A stretch of DNA of 64,000 nt from Mycolicibacterium austroafricanum (lineage in GTDB: Bacteria > Actinomycetota > Actinomycetes > Mycobacteriales > Mycobacteriaceae): the NCBI RefSeq assembly GCF_902705885.1, contig NZ_CACSIP010000001.1:382683-446682 (forward strand), given 5' to 3'. The notes below the pieces were generated by a model. The model was not told where the DNA came from, did not search any database, and saw only the letters and a program-made list of their open reading frames with translations. This document shows, piece after piece, positions 1 to 8,541 of this stretch. How positions within the stretch are numbered: the first letter of the stretch is position 1; each line of letters starts with the position of its first letter. The translations under genes were made by a program, and so were the position numbers.

Positions 1-308
1 TCGGCCCGGGCGTAATCGACGGCGGTGCGGTACTTCGCGAACAACGCGGGCGTGGTGAGGTTGACGCGCTTGTCGGTGCTCTGCGCGGACAGGATGGTCG
101 CCACCGTGAGCTCGAGCGGGTTGGTGAAGTCCAGCTCGCAGTAGACGTGCGGAAAGGCCTGGGCCAGAGTGCGGTTCATCCGCCGGGCGCGCCGCACCAG
201 ACCCAGCCGGGTCTCTGCGTCCCACTTGCTGCCCGACCTGCGGGCCGCCGCGCGCCGCACCGGCGTCTCACCACCGGATCCGCGCGCCGGCGTCTCACCC
301 ACAGTCAC
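1..308 (-). CDS. nth: Endonuclease III (N-terminal part, runs off the left edge)
   Basis: DNA glycosylase/AP lyase of base-excision repair, acting on oxidised pyrimidines. Only about 102 N-terminal codons are in the window; the HhH motif, catalytic residues and 4Fe-4S loop lie beyond the edge. The family is recognised from [20 protein letters not shown] (about residues 42-61) and the following [21 protein letters not shown] block. GTG at 308 is the outermost start; a second in-frame GTG is two codons downstream. The gene is divergent from the next one, as in the M. tuberculosis nth-Rv3675-crp order. Confidence 0.9.
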   Translation of the reverse strand, partial: MTVGETPARGSGGETPVRRAAARRSGSKWDAETRLGLVRRARRMNRTLAQAFPHVYCELDFTNPLELTVATILSAQSTDKRVNLTTPALFAKYRTAVDYARA

Positions 309-413
309 CCGACCAGCCTACTGACGGGGTGCGACGCGCCGAGGATCGGATCGGTCTTTACCGACGGCTATTCGTGATCGTGCTGAGACATTGGCCGTGT
401 TTACTTCACCCTT

Positions 414-746
414 GTGTCCTGGTTGCTCGTTGCGCTGATTCCGGGGTTGCTGATGCTGGCGGCCCTCGGTCTCGAGCGTCTCGAATCGAGCCTGCACCGC
501 GACATCCTCTCGGCGTCAGATGTTGCCGAGTTCTTCGACCAAGCCGAGGCCAGCGATGTGGGCACGCTCGCCCGCGACGGCATGGACCACGCTCTGCACG
601 GACTGCACCGACGGCTCGACGAGCGGGATTCGGCGACGGGCGGACTCGCCGTCCAGCACCAGGCCCCGCGTTTGCCGACACGTCAGTACTTCCATCACGG
701 CGCCAATCCGGAGTTTCAGCAGACCCGCCATGCCAATCCTGTGTAG
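414..746 (+). CDS. Small membrane protein, Rv3675-like
   Basis: A 110-residue protein with one hydrophobic N-terminal segment (about residues 2-20, SWLLVALIPGLLMLAALGL) followed by a charged, probably cytoplasmic tail. It begins at GTG 414 directly before the membrane segment. Its position between nth and crp matches Rv3675 of M. tuberculosis, which is annotated only as a possible membrane protein. No catalytic motif is visible and the function is unknown. The last ~35 residues are Gln/His/Pro-rich and probably poorly structured. Confidence 0.7.
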   Translation: MSWLLVALIPGLLMLAALGLERLESSLHRDILSASDVAEFFDQAEASDVGTLARDGMDHALHGLHRRLDERDSATGGLAVQHQAPRLPTRQYFHHGANPEFQQTRHANPV

Positions 747-876
747 CGTGGGCTGGTCACGCTGAAGGCTCAATTGCCGACAACGTCGGCAGGGCCTACC
801 TCTAGACTGATCGCACGATCCGCACATGAGGTCGGCTTGCGTATTTCTGATCACCGAACAGCTTAAGAGGGGCAAC

Positions 877-1551
877 GTGGACGAGATCCTGGCCAGGGCC
901 GGAATCTTCCAGGGGGTGGAACCCAGCGCCGTTTCCGCGCTGACCAAGCAGCTACAGCCAGTCGACTTTCCGCGCGGACACACGGTGTTCGCCGAGGGCG
1001 AGCCCGGCGACCGGCTGTACATCATCATCTCCGGGAAGGTGAAGATCGGGCGGCGCTCACCGGACGGCCGGGAGAACCTGCTGACGATCATGGGCCCGTC
1101 CGACATGTTCGGCGAGCTGTCGATCTTCGATCCTGGGCCCCGCACGTCGAGCGCCACCACGATCACCGAGGTGCGCGCCGTGTCGATGGACCGCGAGGCC
1201 TTGCGGGCGTGGATCGCCGACCGGCCGGAGATCGCCGAGCAGCTGCTGCGGGTGCTGGCTCGTCGCCTGCGCCGCACCAACAACAATCTCGCCGATCTGA
1301 TCTTCACCGACGTGCCCGGCCGGGTGGCCAAGCAGCTGCTGCAGCTCGCTCAGCGGTTCGGCACGCAGGAGGGCGGGGCGCTGCGGGTGACCCACGACCT
1401 GACCCAGGAGGAGATCGCCCAGCTGGTCGGGGCGTCCCGCGAGACGGTCAACAAGGCGCTGGCCGATTTCGCCCACCGCGGCTGGATCCGGCTGGAGGGC
1501 AAGAGCGTGCTGATCTCGGACTCCGAGCGGCTGGCCCGCCGAGCGAGGTAA
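877..1551 (+). CDS. crp: cAMP receptor protein (Crp, Rv3676 orthologue)
   Basis: Global cAMP-binding transcription regulator of the Crp/Fnr family, 224 residues, the usual mycobacterial length. The N-terminal cyclic-nucleotide domain has the [18 protein letters not shown] phosphate-binding cassette at about residues 78-95. The long C-helix around [10 protein letters not shown] follows, then a winged HTH with [20 protein letters not shown] at about 176-195. The start is GTG 877, preceded by AAGAGGGG; it gives the conserved [15 protein letters not shown]-terminus, whereas an upstream ATG at 826 would add residues unlike the family. It is near-identical to the M. tuberculosis protein over most of its length. 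Confidence 0.97.
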   Translation: MDEILARAGIFQGVEPSAVSALTKQLQPVDFPRGHTVFAEGEPGDRLYIIISGKVKIGRRSPDGRENLLTIMGPSDMFGELSIFDPGPRTSSATTITEVRAVSMDREALRAWIADRPEIAEQLLRVLARRLRRTNNNLADLIFTDVPGRVAKQLLQLAQRFGTQEGGALRVTHDLTQEEIAQLVGASRETVNKALADFAHRGWIRLEGKSVLISDSERLARRAR

Positions 1552-1580
1552 CGAGCGAGAATCCAGCGCCGAGCGAGGTA
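1537..1580. repeat. Pair of 14-bp direct repeats at the crp 3' end
   Basis: CGCCGAGCGAGGTA occurs at 1537-1550, covering the crp stop codon, and again at 1567-1580, a 30-bp period. This looks like a local duplication of the crp tail sequence; no function is evident. Confidence 0.7.
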
Positions 1581-1588
1581 GGACTCCT

Positions 1589-1653
1589 CCGCCGGAACTG
1601 CGTTCCAGCAGCAAAAGTGGGAGTGCGCGCCTGCTGGAATACCGTTCCGGCGG
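1589..1653. terminator. Bidirectional hairpin terminator between convergent genes
   Basis: A long interrupted inverted repeat: CCGCCGGAAC (1589-1598) pairs with GTTCCGGCGG (1644-1653), and TTCCAGCAG (1603-1611) pairs with CTGCTGGAA (1631-1639). It fills the space between the crp stop (1551) and the stop of the minus-strand hydrolase gene (1657). It has no long U-tract, as is common in mycobacteria. Confidence 0.75.
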
Positions 1654-1656
1654 GGC

Positions 1657-2448
1657 TCAGCGGCGCAGGTAGTCGAGCTGCGCCTGAACGCTCCATTGCG
1701 CGGCGTCCCACAGCTTTTCGTCGACATCGGTGTAGACGTGCTCCACCACCTCGCGGGAGCTGGCCCCTTCGCCGATGTCGCGCAGCGCACCCCGCACCTG
1801 ATCGAGTCGCTCCTGGCGATGCGCCAGGTAGGTGTCGCTGATCGCCACCATGTCGTCGAGTTCCGGGCCGTGCCCGGGCAACACGGTGCGATGCCCCAGG
1901 CCCTTCAGGCGGTGCAACGACTCGAGATAGTCGCCCAGGTCACCGTCCTCGTGATCGATCACCGTGGTGCCGCGCCCCAGGATGGTGTCGGCGGTGAGCA
2001 CGGCGTCGTCGACGAGAAACGACACCGAGTCGGCGGTGTGCCCGGGGGTGGCCATCACAGTGATCCGCAGGCCCGCGGCATCGATCACCTCCCCGTCGGT
2101 CAGGTGCCCGCCCAGACCGCGCAGGAATCCGCTCCCGACCGACCGCACGACGGCGCCGGTGAGATCGACGATCCGGTCGATCCCCCCGGTGTGGTCGGAG
2201 TGCCGGTGGCTGATCAGCACCAGTGGAATCGGTCCGAGGGCGGCAAGCCGCTCGATGTGCTCGTCGGCAGGGCCCGCGCCGTCAGGCCCGGGGTCCACCA
2301 CCACCATCTCGTTGCTGCCCGGCCCGCGAAGCACCCAGGTGTTGGTGCCCTCCAGCGTCATCAGCCCCGGGTTGTCACACAGCAGCACCGACGCGGTGTC
2401 GGTCACCGGCCGTAGCAGGCCGTAGGCGGGATGCTCCAGCGAGCTCAC
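1657..2448 (-). CDS. Metallo-beta-lactamase-fold hydrolase (Rv3677c-like)
   Basis: A 263-residue metal-dependent hydrolase of the glyoxalase II/LACTB2-like branch. The zinc-binding motif HRHSDH is at residues 81-86. Further metal ligands are expected in ATPGHTADS (about 132-140), the DTILGRG aspartate and the PGHGPEL histidine near 195. The physiological substrate is unknown; LACTB2-type members can act on RNA or thioesters. The start GTG overlaps the stop of the upstream RidA gene (GTGA), so the three minus-strand genes from 3061 to 1657 form one translationally coupled operon. Confidence 0.88.
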   Translation of the reverse strand: MSSLEHPAYGLLRPVTDTASVLLCDNPGLMTLEGTNTWVLRGPGSNEMVVVDPGPDGAGPADEHIERLAALGPIPLVLISHRHSDHTGGIDRIVDLTGAVVRSVGSGFLRGLGGHLTDGEVIDAAGLRITVMATPGHTADSVSFLVDDAVLTADTILGRGTTVIDHEDGDLGDYLESLHRLKGLGHRTVLPGHGPELDDMVAISDTYLAHRQERLDQVRGALRDIGEGASSREVVEHVYTDVDEKLWDAAQWSVQAQLDYLRR

Positions 2449-2903
2449 GCGACCTCTACGACGACCTCGACCTCGACGGGTGAATCGAGCGGCAACTCAG
2501 AAACTCCCACCGCGGACCTGGCGTGCGCCCCCGCGTCCCCGAAGACCTCACCGAACAGCTCCGACGCCCCGTTGATGACGCCGGGCTGGCCGCCGAAACC
2601 CGGCGCCGAGGCGACGAACCCGACGACCTTGACGACACGCACCACCGCGTCGACGCCGACCAACGAGTCGACGGCGGCCAGCGCGTTCAGTGCGCACTGC
2701 CGGGCCAGAGTCTTGGCCTGCTCCGCGGACACCTCCGCCCCGACCTTGCCGGTCACCGGAAGCCGGCCCGACGTCATGGGCAACTGACCGGACGTGTAGA
2801 CGAGGTTGCCGGTGCGGACCGCGGGAACGTAGGCCGCCACCGGCGCGACGACCTGCGGCAGTTCGATGCCCTGATCTGCCATGCGGGCCGACCAGGAGGT
2901 CAC
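2445..2903 (-). CDS. RidA family protein (YjgF/YER057c/UK114; Rv3678c-like)
   Basis: A 152-residue RidA-fold protein, normally a trimer that hydrolyses reactive enamine/imine intermediates from PLP enzymes. Visible family features are VRTGNLVYTSGQLPMTSGRLPVTGKVG near the N-terminus and QCALNALAAVDSLVGVDAVVRVVKVVGFVAS in the middle. The canonical C-terminal arginine of the RidA subfamily is not obvious (the region reads HARSAVGVSELPLDSPVEVEV). It therefore probably belongs to a mycobacterial subgroup whose activity is not defined. It is coupled by GTGA overlaps to the genes on both sides. Confidence 0.88.
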   Translation of the reverse strand: MTSWSARMADQGIELPQVVAPVAAYVPAVRTGNLVYTSGQLPMTSGRLPVTGKVGAEVSAEQAKTLARQCALNALAAVDSLVGVDAVVRVVKVVGFVASAPGFGGQPGVINGASELFGEVFGDAGAHARSAVGVSELPLDSPVEVEVVVEVA

Positions 2904-3061
2904 TTCGGCCGCTTGAGGTAGGCGACGTGCTGCTCGCCGGTCGGACCAGGCAGGACCGACACCAACTCCCAGCCGTCCTCACCCCACTGGTCGAGGATCT
3001 GTTTCGTGGCGTGTGTCAGCAAGGGCACGGTCGAGTACTCCCAGCGGGTCGGTTCGCTCAT
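2900..3061 (-). CDS. Small DUF4177-type protein (Rv3678A-like)
   Basis: A 53-residue protein starting MSEPTRWEYSTVPLLTHATK and containing the GWELVSVLP core and final AYLKRPK typical of DUF4177 proteins. No function is known. I chose ATG 3061 because it gives the conserved start; a GTG-type start 14 codons upstream would reach into the divergent promoter. It is the first gene of the operon with ridA and the metallo-hydrolase, and its stop overlaps the RidA start. Confidence 0.8.
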   Translation of the reverse strand: MSEPTRWEYSTVPLLTHATKQILDQWGEDGWELVSVLPGPTGEQHVAYLKRPK

Positions 3062-3106
3062 GCGGCCGAGCTTATCCGGCGGCACACCCCCTGTGGCTAG
3101 CATGCA

Positions 3107-4165
3107 GTGGTGGCTACCACATCAACCGGGACAACGGATGGTCCCAAGCCCGTCGGCTGGCCGGCTCGCCTGACCAAAGCCCGCCTGCATTTCGTGACGG
3201 GCAAAGGCGGCACCGGCAAGTCGACGATCGCCGCCTCGCTGGCGCTGGCGCTGGCCGCCGGTGGCCGCCGGGTGCTTCTGGTGGAAGTCGAGGGTCGCCA
3301 GGGAATCGCGCAGCTCTTCGATGTGCCGCCGCTGCCCTACGAGGAGGTCAAGATCGCGACGGCCGAGGGCGGTGGCCAGGTCAACGCGCTGGCGATCGAC
3401 ACCGAGGCGGCGTTCTTGGAGTACCTCGACATGTTCTACAACCTGGGCCTGGCCGGGCGGGCCATGCGCCGGATCGGTGCCGTGGAGTTCGCGACGACGA
3501 TCGCACCGGGTCTGCGTGATGTGCTGCTCACCGGCAAGATCAAGGAGATCGTGGTCCGCAACGAGAAGGTAGGGAAAGAGGACAGGGGAGCCGGCGGCCA
3601 CACCGCGTACGACGCCGTCGTCGTCGACGCCCCGCCCACCGGTCGCATCGCCCGGTTCCTCGACGTCACCAAGGCGGTCTCGGACCTCGCCAAAGGCGGC
3701 CCGGTGCACTCGCAGGCCGAGGGCGTGGTCAAGCTCCTGCATTCCGACCTGACGGCGATCCACCTGGTCACCCTCCTGGAGTCACTGCCGATCCAGGAGA
3801 CGGTCGAGGCGATCGAGGAACTGCGGCAGATGCAGCTGCCGATCGGCAGCGTGATCGTCAACCGCAACATCCCGGCCTACCTGCCGCCCGACGACCTGGC
3901 CAAGGCCGCCGAGGGTGACATCGACGCCGACGCGGTCCGGGCGGGGCTGCAGAAGGTCGGAATCAGGCTGTCCGATCAGGACTTCGCCGGCTTGCTCACC
4001 GAGACCATCCAGCATGCGACCCGGATCGCCGCGCGCACCGAGAGTTCCGACGAGCTCGTCGAGATCGACGTGGCACGACTCGAGCTTCCCTCCCTACCCG
4101 ATGGCGTTGACCTGGGAAGCCTGTACGAACTGGCAGAAGCACTCGCCCAGCAGGGCGTCCGGTAA
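3107..4165 (+). CDS. bagA: Get3/ArsA-like ATPase subunit A (Rv3679, BagA)
   Basis: Deviant Walker-type P-loop ATPase of the ArsA/Get3/MinD class, 352 residues. It has the signature-lysine P-loop TGKGGTGKSTIAAS at about residues 31-44, switch regions around VVVDAPPTGRIARFLD (about 172-187), and a conserved C-terminus ending LAQQGVR. In M. tuberculosis Rv3679 pairs with Rv3680 as a Get3-like heterodimer. Compared with that protein it carries a slightly longer charged loop (NEKVGKEDRGAGG) before the switch II DAPPTGR. The start is one of two adjacent GTG codons, 3107 or 3110. It is cotranscribed with the next gene 45 bases away. Confidence 0.92.
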   Translation: MVATTSTGTTDGPKPVGWPARLTKARLHFVTGKGGTGKSTIAASLALALAAGGRRVLLVEVEGRQGIAQLFDVPPLPYEEVKIATAEGGGQVNALAIDTEAAFLEYLDMFYNLGLAGRAMRRIGAVEFATTIAPGLRDVLLTGKIKEIVVRNEKVGKEDRGAGGHTAYDAVVVDAPPTGRIARFLDVTKAVSDLAKGGPVHSQAEGVVKLLHSDLTAIHLVTLLESLPIQETVEAIEELRQMQLPIGSVIVNRNIPAYLPPDDLAKAAEGDIDADAVRAGLQKVGIRLSDQDFAGLLTETIQHATRIAARTESSDELVEIDVARLELPSLPDGVDLGSLYELAEALAQQGVR

Positions 4166-4210
4166 CCGGAGGATGTCGATGAGCGCTTGCGCGAAGAGGA
4201 GATGGGCACG

Positions 4211-5341
4211 ATGAGCACCACCCCGCCGGCCCTGGACATGGCCTCGATCCTGCTCGACAAGTCCAACCGGGTCGTCGTGTGCTGCGGCGCGGGCGGCGTC
4301 GGCAAGACCACGACCGCCGCCGCGATGGCGTTGCGCGCCGCCGAGTACGGCCGCACCGTCGTCGTGCTCACCATCGACCCCGCCAAGCGGCTCGCCCAGG
4401 CGCTGGGGATCAAGGACCTGGGCAACAACCCGCAGCGGGTACCGCTGGCGCCCGAGGTACCCGGCGAGCTGCACGCGATGATGCTCGACATGCGCCGGAC
4501 CTTCGACGAAATGGTGGTCCAGTACTCCGGATCCGGGGCCGCGGACGCCATCCTGGACAACCAGTTCTATCAAACGGTCGCCACGTCACTTGCCGGCACG
4601 CAGGAATACATGGCCATGGAGAAGCTGGGACAGCTTCTGGCAGAAGACAAATGGGATCTGATCGTGGTCGACACCCCGCCGTCACGCAACGCGCTCGACT
4701 TCCTGGACGCGCCGAAGCGGTTGGGCAGCTTCATGGACAGCCGGCTGTGGCGTCTGCTGCTCGCACCCGGCCGCGGCATCGGCCGTCTGGTCACCGGCGC
4801 GGTCGGGCTCGCGATGAAGGGGATGTCGACGATCCTGGGATCGCAGATGCTCTCCGACGCCGCCGGTTTCGTGCAGTCGCTGGACGCGACGTTCGGCGGC
4901 TTCCGGGAGAAGGCGGACCGCACCTACGAACTGCTCAAGCGGCGCGGCACCCAGTTCGTCGTCGTCTCAGCGGCCGAGCCCGACGCTTTGCGCGAGGCGT
5001 CCTTTTTTGTCGACCGGCTCGCCGGCGAGCACATGCCGCTGGCGGGGCTGATCCTCAACCGGACCCATCCCACGCTGTGCAACCTGCACGCCGACAAGGC
5101 CGCCGAAGCGGCAGACGAGTTGGAGAAGTCCGGTTCAGACGGCTTGACCGTGGCCGTCCTGCGCATCCATGCCGCCCGCGCGTCCACGGCCAAGCGGGAA
5201 GTTCGGCTGCTGTCGCGGTTCACCGGCGCGAACCCGCACGTGGCGATCGTGGGGGTGCCGTCACTGCCGTTCGACGTATCCGACCTGGAGGCCCTGCGGG
5301 CCATCGCCGATCAGATCACCGGGGAACTTCCCGCGGCGTGA
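4211..5341 (+). CDS. bagB: Get3/ArsA-like ATPase subunit B (Rv3680, BagB)
   Basis: Partner of the preceding ATPase, 376 residues. Its P-loop reads [14 protein letters not shown] (about residues 26-39): the catalytic GK is present, but the extra signature lysine of deviant Walker A motifs (KGGxGK) is replaced by alanine. The dimer is therefore probably asymmetric, with subunit A supplying that lysine (inference). The switch II region [19 protein letters not shown] and the tail [16 protein letters not shown] are family hallmarks. ATG 4211 is preceded by AGGAG and matches the M. tuberculosis N-terminus (MSxTPxxLDM). An earlier in-frame start at 4187 is less likely. Confidence 0.92.
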   Translation: MSTTPPALDMASILLDKSNRVVVCCGAGGVGKTTTAAAMALRAAEYGRTVVVLTIDPAKRLAQALGIKDLGNNPQRVPLAPEVPGELHAMMLDMRRTFDEMVVQYSGSGAADAILDNQFYQTVATSLAGTQEYMAMEKLGQLLAEDKWDLIVVDTPPSRNALDFLDAPKRLGSFMDSRLWRLLLAPGRGIGRLVTGAVGLAMKGMSTILGSQMLSDAAGFVQSLDATFGGFREKADRTYELLKRRGTQFVVVSAAEPDALREASFFVDRLAGEHMPLAGLILNRTHPTLCNLHADKAAEAADELEKSGSDGLTVAVLRIHAARASTAKREVRLLSRFTGANPHVAIVGVPSLPFDVSDLEALRAIADQITGELPAA

Positions 5342-5353
5342 CGTTGGGGCGGA

Positions 5354-5710
5354 TCAGCCCGCGCTGCGGTGCTTGCGCTGCGCAGCAAAGAACTCGGCCC
5401 AGGAGACCACTTCGGGGTGCTGCTTGAGCAGCGCGCGACGCTGACGCTCGGTCATGCCGCCCCACACCCCGAACTCCACGCGGTTATCGAGGGCGTCGGC
5501 GCCGCATTCGGCGATGACGGGGCAGTGCCGACAGATCACGGCGGCTTTTCGCTGTGCAGCGCCGCGGACGAACAGTTCGTCCGGGTCGGCCTGGCGACAC
5601 CGGGCCTGCGAAACCCACGCAATACGGGCTTCGGCCTCTGCGCCATGCACAATAGACTGGCCGGTCGGATTTACGGTGGCCTTGCGAGCGGCGGGCTTGG
5701 TACCTAACAC
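5354..5710 (-). CDS. whiB4: WhiB4 redox-sensing regulator
   Basis: WhiB-family 4Fe-4S protein, 118 residues, the same length as M. tuberculosis WhiB4. The four cluster ligands are Cys38, Cys60, Cys63 and Cys69 (CRHCPVIAEC), followed by the G-V-W-G-G turn and a basic C-terminal segment (MTERQRRALLKQ) that binds DNA in this family. WhiB4 responds to oxygen and oxidative stress in mycobacteria. The gene is convergent with subunit B (13 bases between stops) and divergent from ponA2. Confidence 0.96.
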   Translation of the reverse strand: MLGTKPAARKATVNPTGQSIVHGAEAEARIAWVSQARCRQADPDELFVRGAAQRKAAVICRHCPVIAECGADALDNRVEFGVWGGMTERQRRALLKQHPEVVSWAEFFAAQRKHRSAG

Positions 5711-5771
5711 CTGAGATCCCCTTCGTTCTGGCCGCGCCCCGACAACGCAGACGAATTCCTAAACCGGCGTC

Positions 5772-5787
5772 GATCGCAAGTGCGATC
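5772..5787. promoter_or_regulatory. Perfect 7-bp inverted repeat in the whiB4-ponA2 intergenic region
   Basis: GATCGCA-AG-TGCGATC, a perfect dyad 62 bases upstream of the whiB4 start codon. It could be a regulator site for whiB4; the protein is unknown. Confidence 0.45.
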
Positions 5788-5810
5788 TGCGCCACACCGC
5801 GAGTGTCAGG

Positions 5811-5826
5811 TGTGACCTGCATCGCA
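5811..5826. promoter_or_regulatory. Probable Crp binding site between whiB4 and ponA2
   Basis: TGTGA-CCTGCA-TCGCA matches the mycobacterial Crp consensus TGTGA-N6-TCACA at nine of ten defined positions. It lies about 100 bases upstream of whiB4 and 194 bases upstream of ponA2. The whole 309-base divergent intergenic region (5711-6019) holds this site and the 5772 dyad; I see no gene in it. Confidence 0.5.
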
Positions 5827-6019
5827 CTGTCTGCTCAACTTAGGTGGTCAGGGGCGTTCTGCGCAATACGTTCGTGACCACTTTTTTGGGACGACCGTGC
5901 CGTCAGCCCGGTACAGTGCCGGACCTCGGCTTTCGACATCGACCGGCCTCGATTCTTCTCGGCGTTCTTCTCGGCTGCTCGTGAATTCCGGGTCCGGATT
6001 CGTCGCTACTCTGTAACCC

Positions 6020-8476
6020 ATGCCGGAGGACCGCCCGACTCGACCGCCGGTTGCGGTCACGATCATCAAGCTCGCCTGGTGCTGCCTGCTGGCCAGCGTG
6101 GTTGCCGCCGCGCTGATGTTTCCGGCCGTCGGCGGGTTCGGGCTGATGTCCAACCGCGCCTCCGACGTCGTCGCCAACGGCTCGGCCCAGCTCGTCGAGG
6201 GTGAGGTACCCCAGGTGTCGACGATGGTCGACGCCGAGGGCAATGTCATCGCGTGGCTGTACAGCCAGCGACGTTTCGAGGTGTCCAGCGATGAGATCGC
6301 CAACGCGATGAAGCTGGCCATCGTCTCGATCGAGGACAAGCGATTCGCCGATCACAACGGCGTCGACTGGCAGGGCACCCTGACGGGGCTTTCCGGGTAT
6401 CTGTCGGGCAATCTCGACACCCGCGGCGGCTCCACGATCGAGCAGCAGTACGTCAAGAACTACCAGCTGTTGGTGGTCGCGCAGACCGACGCCGAGAAGC
6501 GCGCGGCGATCGAGACCACCCCGGCGCGCAAGCTGCGCGAGATCCGGATGGCGCTCACGCTGGACAAGACGTTCACCAAGCCGGAGATCCTGACCCGCTA
6601 CCTCAACCTGGTGTCCTTCGGCAACGGCGCGTTCGGGGTGCAGGACGCGGCGCAGACCTACTTCGGCATCGACGCCTCCGAGCTGAACTGGCAGCAGGCC
6701 GCGCTGTTGGCCGGCATGGTGCAGTCGACGAGCACACTCAATCCCTACACCAACCCCGACGGCGCGCTGGCGCGTCGCAACGTGGTGCTGGACACCATGA
6801 TCGAGAATCTGCCCGAATACGCCGACGAGCTGCGGGAAGCCAGCCAGCAGCCGCTGGGCATCCTCCCGCAGCCCCAGGAACTGCCCCGGGGCTGCATCGC
6901 CGCCGGAGACCGTGCGTTCTTCTGTGACTATGCACTGGACTATCTGGCGCGCGCCGGCATCAGCAAGGATCAGGTCGCCAAGGGCGGCTATCTGATCAGG
7001 ACGACGCTGGACCCCGCCGTGCAGGCCTCGGTGAAGTCCGCGATCAACGAGTTCGCCAGCCCCGATCTCGACGGTGTCGCCAGCGTGATGAGCGTGATCC
7101 GTCCGGGCAAGGAGTCGCATCCGGTGCTCGCGATGGCCAGCAACCGCACCTACGGCCTGAACCTCGACGCCGGCGAGACGATGCAGCCGCAGCCGTTCTC
7201 GCTGGCCGGTAACGGCGCCGGATCGGTGTTCAAGGTCTTCACCACGGCGGCCGCTCTGGAGATGGGGATGGGCATCAACGCTCAGCTGGACGCCCCGTCA
7301 CGGTTCGAGGCCAAGGGGTTGGGCAGCGGCGGGGCGCGCGGGTGCCCGCCGGCGACATGGTGCGTGCAGAACGCCGGTAACTACCGCGGGTCGATGAACG
7401 TCACCGACGCGCTCGCGACGTCCCCGAACACCGCCTTCGCCAAGCTGATCGCGCAGGTCGGGGTGCAGCGCACCGTCGACATGGCGGTGCGGCTGGGGCT
7501 GCGGTCCTACGCCCTGCCCGGGACCGCACGCGACTACGACCCGGACAGCAACGAAAGCCTCGCCGACTTCGTCAAGCGGCAGAACCTGGGTTCGTTCACG
7601 CTGGGGCCGATCGAGGTGGACGCGCTGGAGCTGTCCAACGTCGCGGCGACGCTCGCCTCCGGTGGCATGTGGTGCCCACCGAACCCGATCGAGCAGGTCG
7701 TCGACCGCAACGGCGAGGAGGTCTCGGTGACCACCGAGACCTGCGAGCAGGCGGTCCCGGAAGGGTTGTCCAACACGCTGGCGGTCGCGATGAGCAAGGA
7801 CGACACCGGCGCGGGCACCGCGGCCGGCGCCGCGGGTTCGGCCGGTTGGACCCTGCCGGTGTCGGGCAAGACCGGCACCACCGAAGCCAACAGGTCGTCG
7901 GCATTCCTCGGCTTCACCAACCAGCTCGCCGGGGCCAGCTACATCTACGACGACTCCACCAATCCGAGCGAGCTGTGCTCGTATCCGTTGCGTCAGTGCG
8001 GCAGCGGCAACCTGTTCGGCGGCAACGAGCCGGCCCGGACGTGGTTCACCGCCATGTTGCCGATCGCGACCAACTTCGGCGAGGTCACGCTGCCTCCGAC
8101 CGATCCCCGCTACGTCGACGGCGCACCCGGCTCGCGGGTGCCCAGCGTCGCCGGGATGAACCAGAGCACCGCACGTCAGCGGCTGCGTGAGGCCGGTTTC
8201 CAGGTGGCCGATCAATCGACGCCAGTGAACAGCACCGCACCGTACGGCTCGGTCGTCGGCACGTCCCCGAGTGGGCAGACGGTTCCCGGGTCGATCGTGA
8301 CGATCCAGACCTCCAACGGCGTCGCCCCGGCACCACCGCCGCCGCCGCCCGGTGCACCGCCACCCGGCGGCCCGCCACCCCCGGTCGGGCAGACGGTCAT
8401 CGAGATACCGGGCCTGCCGCCCATCACGGTGCCCGTGCTGGGTCCGCCGCCGCCTCCGCCACCGCCGCCGGGGTAA
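6020..8476 (+). CDS. ponA2: Bifunctional penicillin-binding protein PonA2 (class A PBP)
   Basis: Peptidoglycan glycosyltransferase/transpeptidase, 818 residues, anchored by one N-terminal membrane helix (about 12-40). The GT51 domain shows EDKRFADHNGVD (about 104-115) and the GGSTIEQQYVKN helix. The transpeptidase domain has the serine motif SVFK (about 402-405), SPN (about 468-470) and KTGT (about 617-620). A PASTA domain (about 706-768) and a Pro-rich tail follow, both typical of PonA2. It acts at the outer face of the membrane and is linked in mycobacteria to stress survival and adaptation to non-replicating states. Confidence 0.96.
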   Translation: MPEDRPTRPPVAVTIIKLAWCCLLASVVAAALMFPAVGGFGLMSNRASDVVANGSAQLVEGEVPQVSTMVDAEGNVIAWLYSQRRFEVSSDEIANAMKLAIVSIEDKRFADHNGVDWQGTLTGLSGYLSGNLDTRGGSTIEQQYVKNYQLLVVAQTDAEKRAAIETTPARKLREIRMALTLDKTFTKPEILTRYLNLVSFGNGAFGVQDAAQTYFGIDASELNWQQAALLAGMVQSTSTLNPYTNPDGALARRNVVLDTMIENLPEYADELREASQQPLGILPQPQELPRGCIAAGDRAFFCDYALDYLARAGISKDQVAKGGYLIRTTLDPAVQASVKSAINEFASPDLDGVASVMSVIRPGKESHPVLAMASNRTYGLNLDAGETMQPQPFSLAGNGAGSVFKVFTTAAALEMGMGINAQLDAPSRFEAKGLGSGGARGCPPATWCVQNAGNYRGSMNVTDALATSPNTAFAKLIAQVGVQRTVDMAVRLGLRSYALPGTARDYDPDSNESLADFVKRQNLGSFTLGPIEVDALELSNVAATLASGGMWCPPNPIEQVVDRNGEEVSVTTETCEQAVPEGLSNTLAVAMSKDDTGAGTAAGAAGSAGWTLPVSGKTGTTEANRSSAFLGFTNQLAGASYIYDDSTNPSELCSYPLRQCGSGNLFGGNEPARTWFTAMLPIATNFGEVTLPPTDPRYVDGAPGSRVPSVAGMNQSTARQRLREAGFQVADQSTPVNSTAPYGSVVGTSPSGQTVPGSIVTIQTSNGVAPAPPPPPPGAPPPGGPPPPVGQTVIEIPGLPPITVPVLGPPPPPPPPPG

Positions 8477-8541
8477 CGCGTGTGATGCCGACGGCCGGAC
8501 GACAGTGGGTGCCGTCCGGCCGGTGGCAGTAGGCTGCAGGT

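Noticed and set aside
516..1331. Long minus-strand open frame over the crp gene
   Set aside because: Arg/Ser-rich translation with no family likeness; shadow of a conserved gene in high-GC DNA.
5903..7120. 405-codon minus-strand frame over ponA2
   Set aside because: Runs antisense to the conserved glycosyltransferase domain and reads as low-complexity; shadow.
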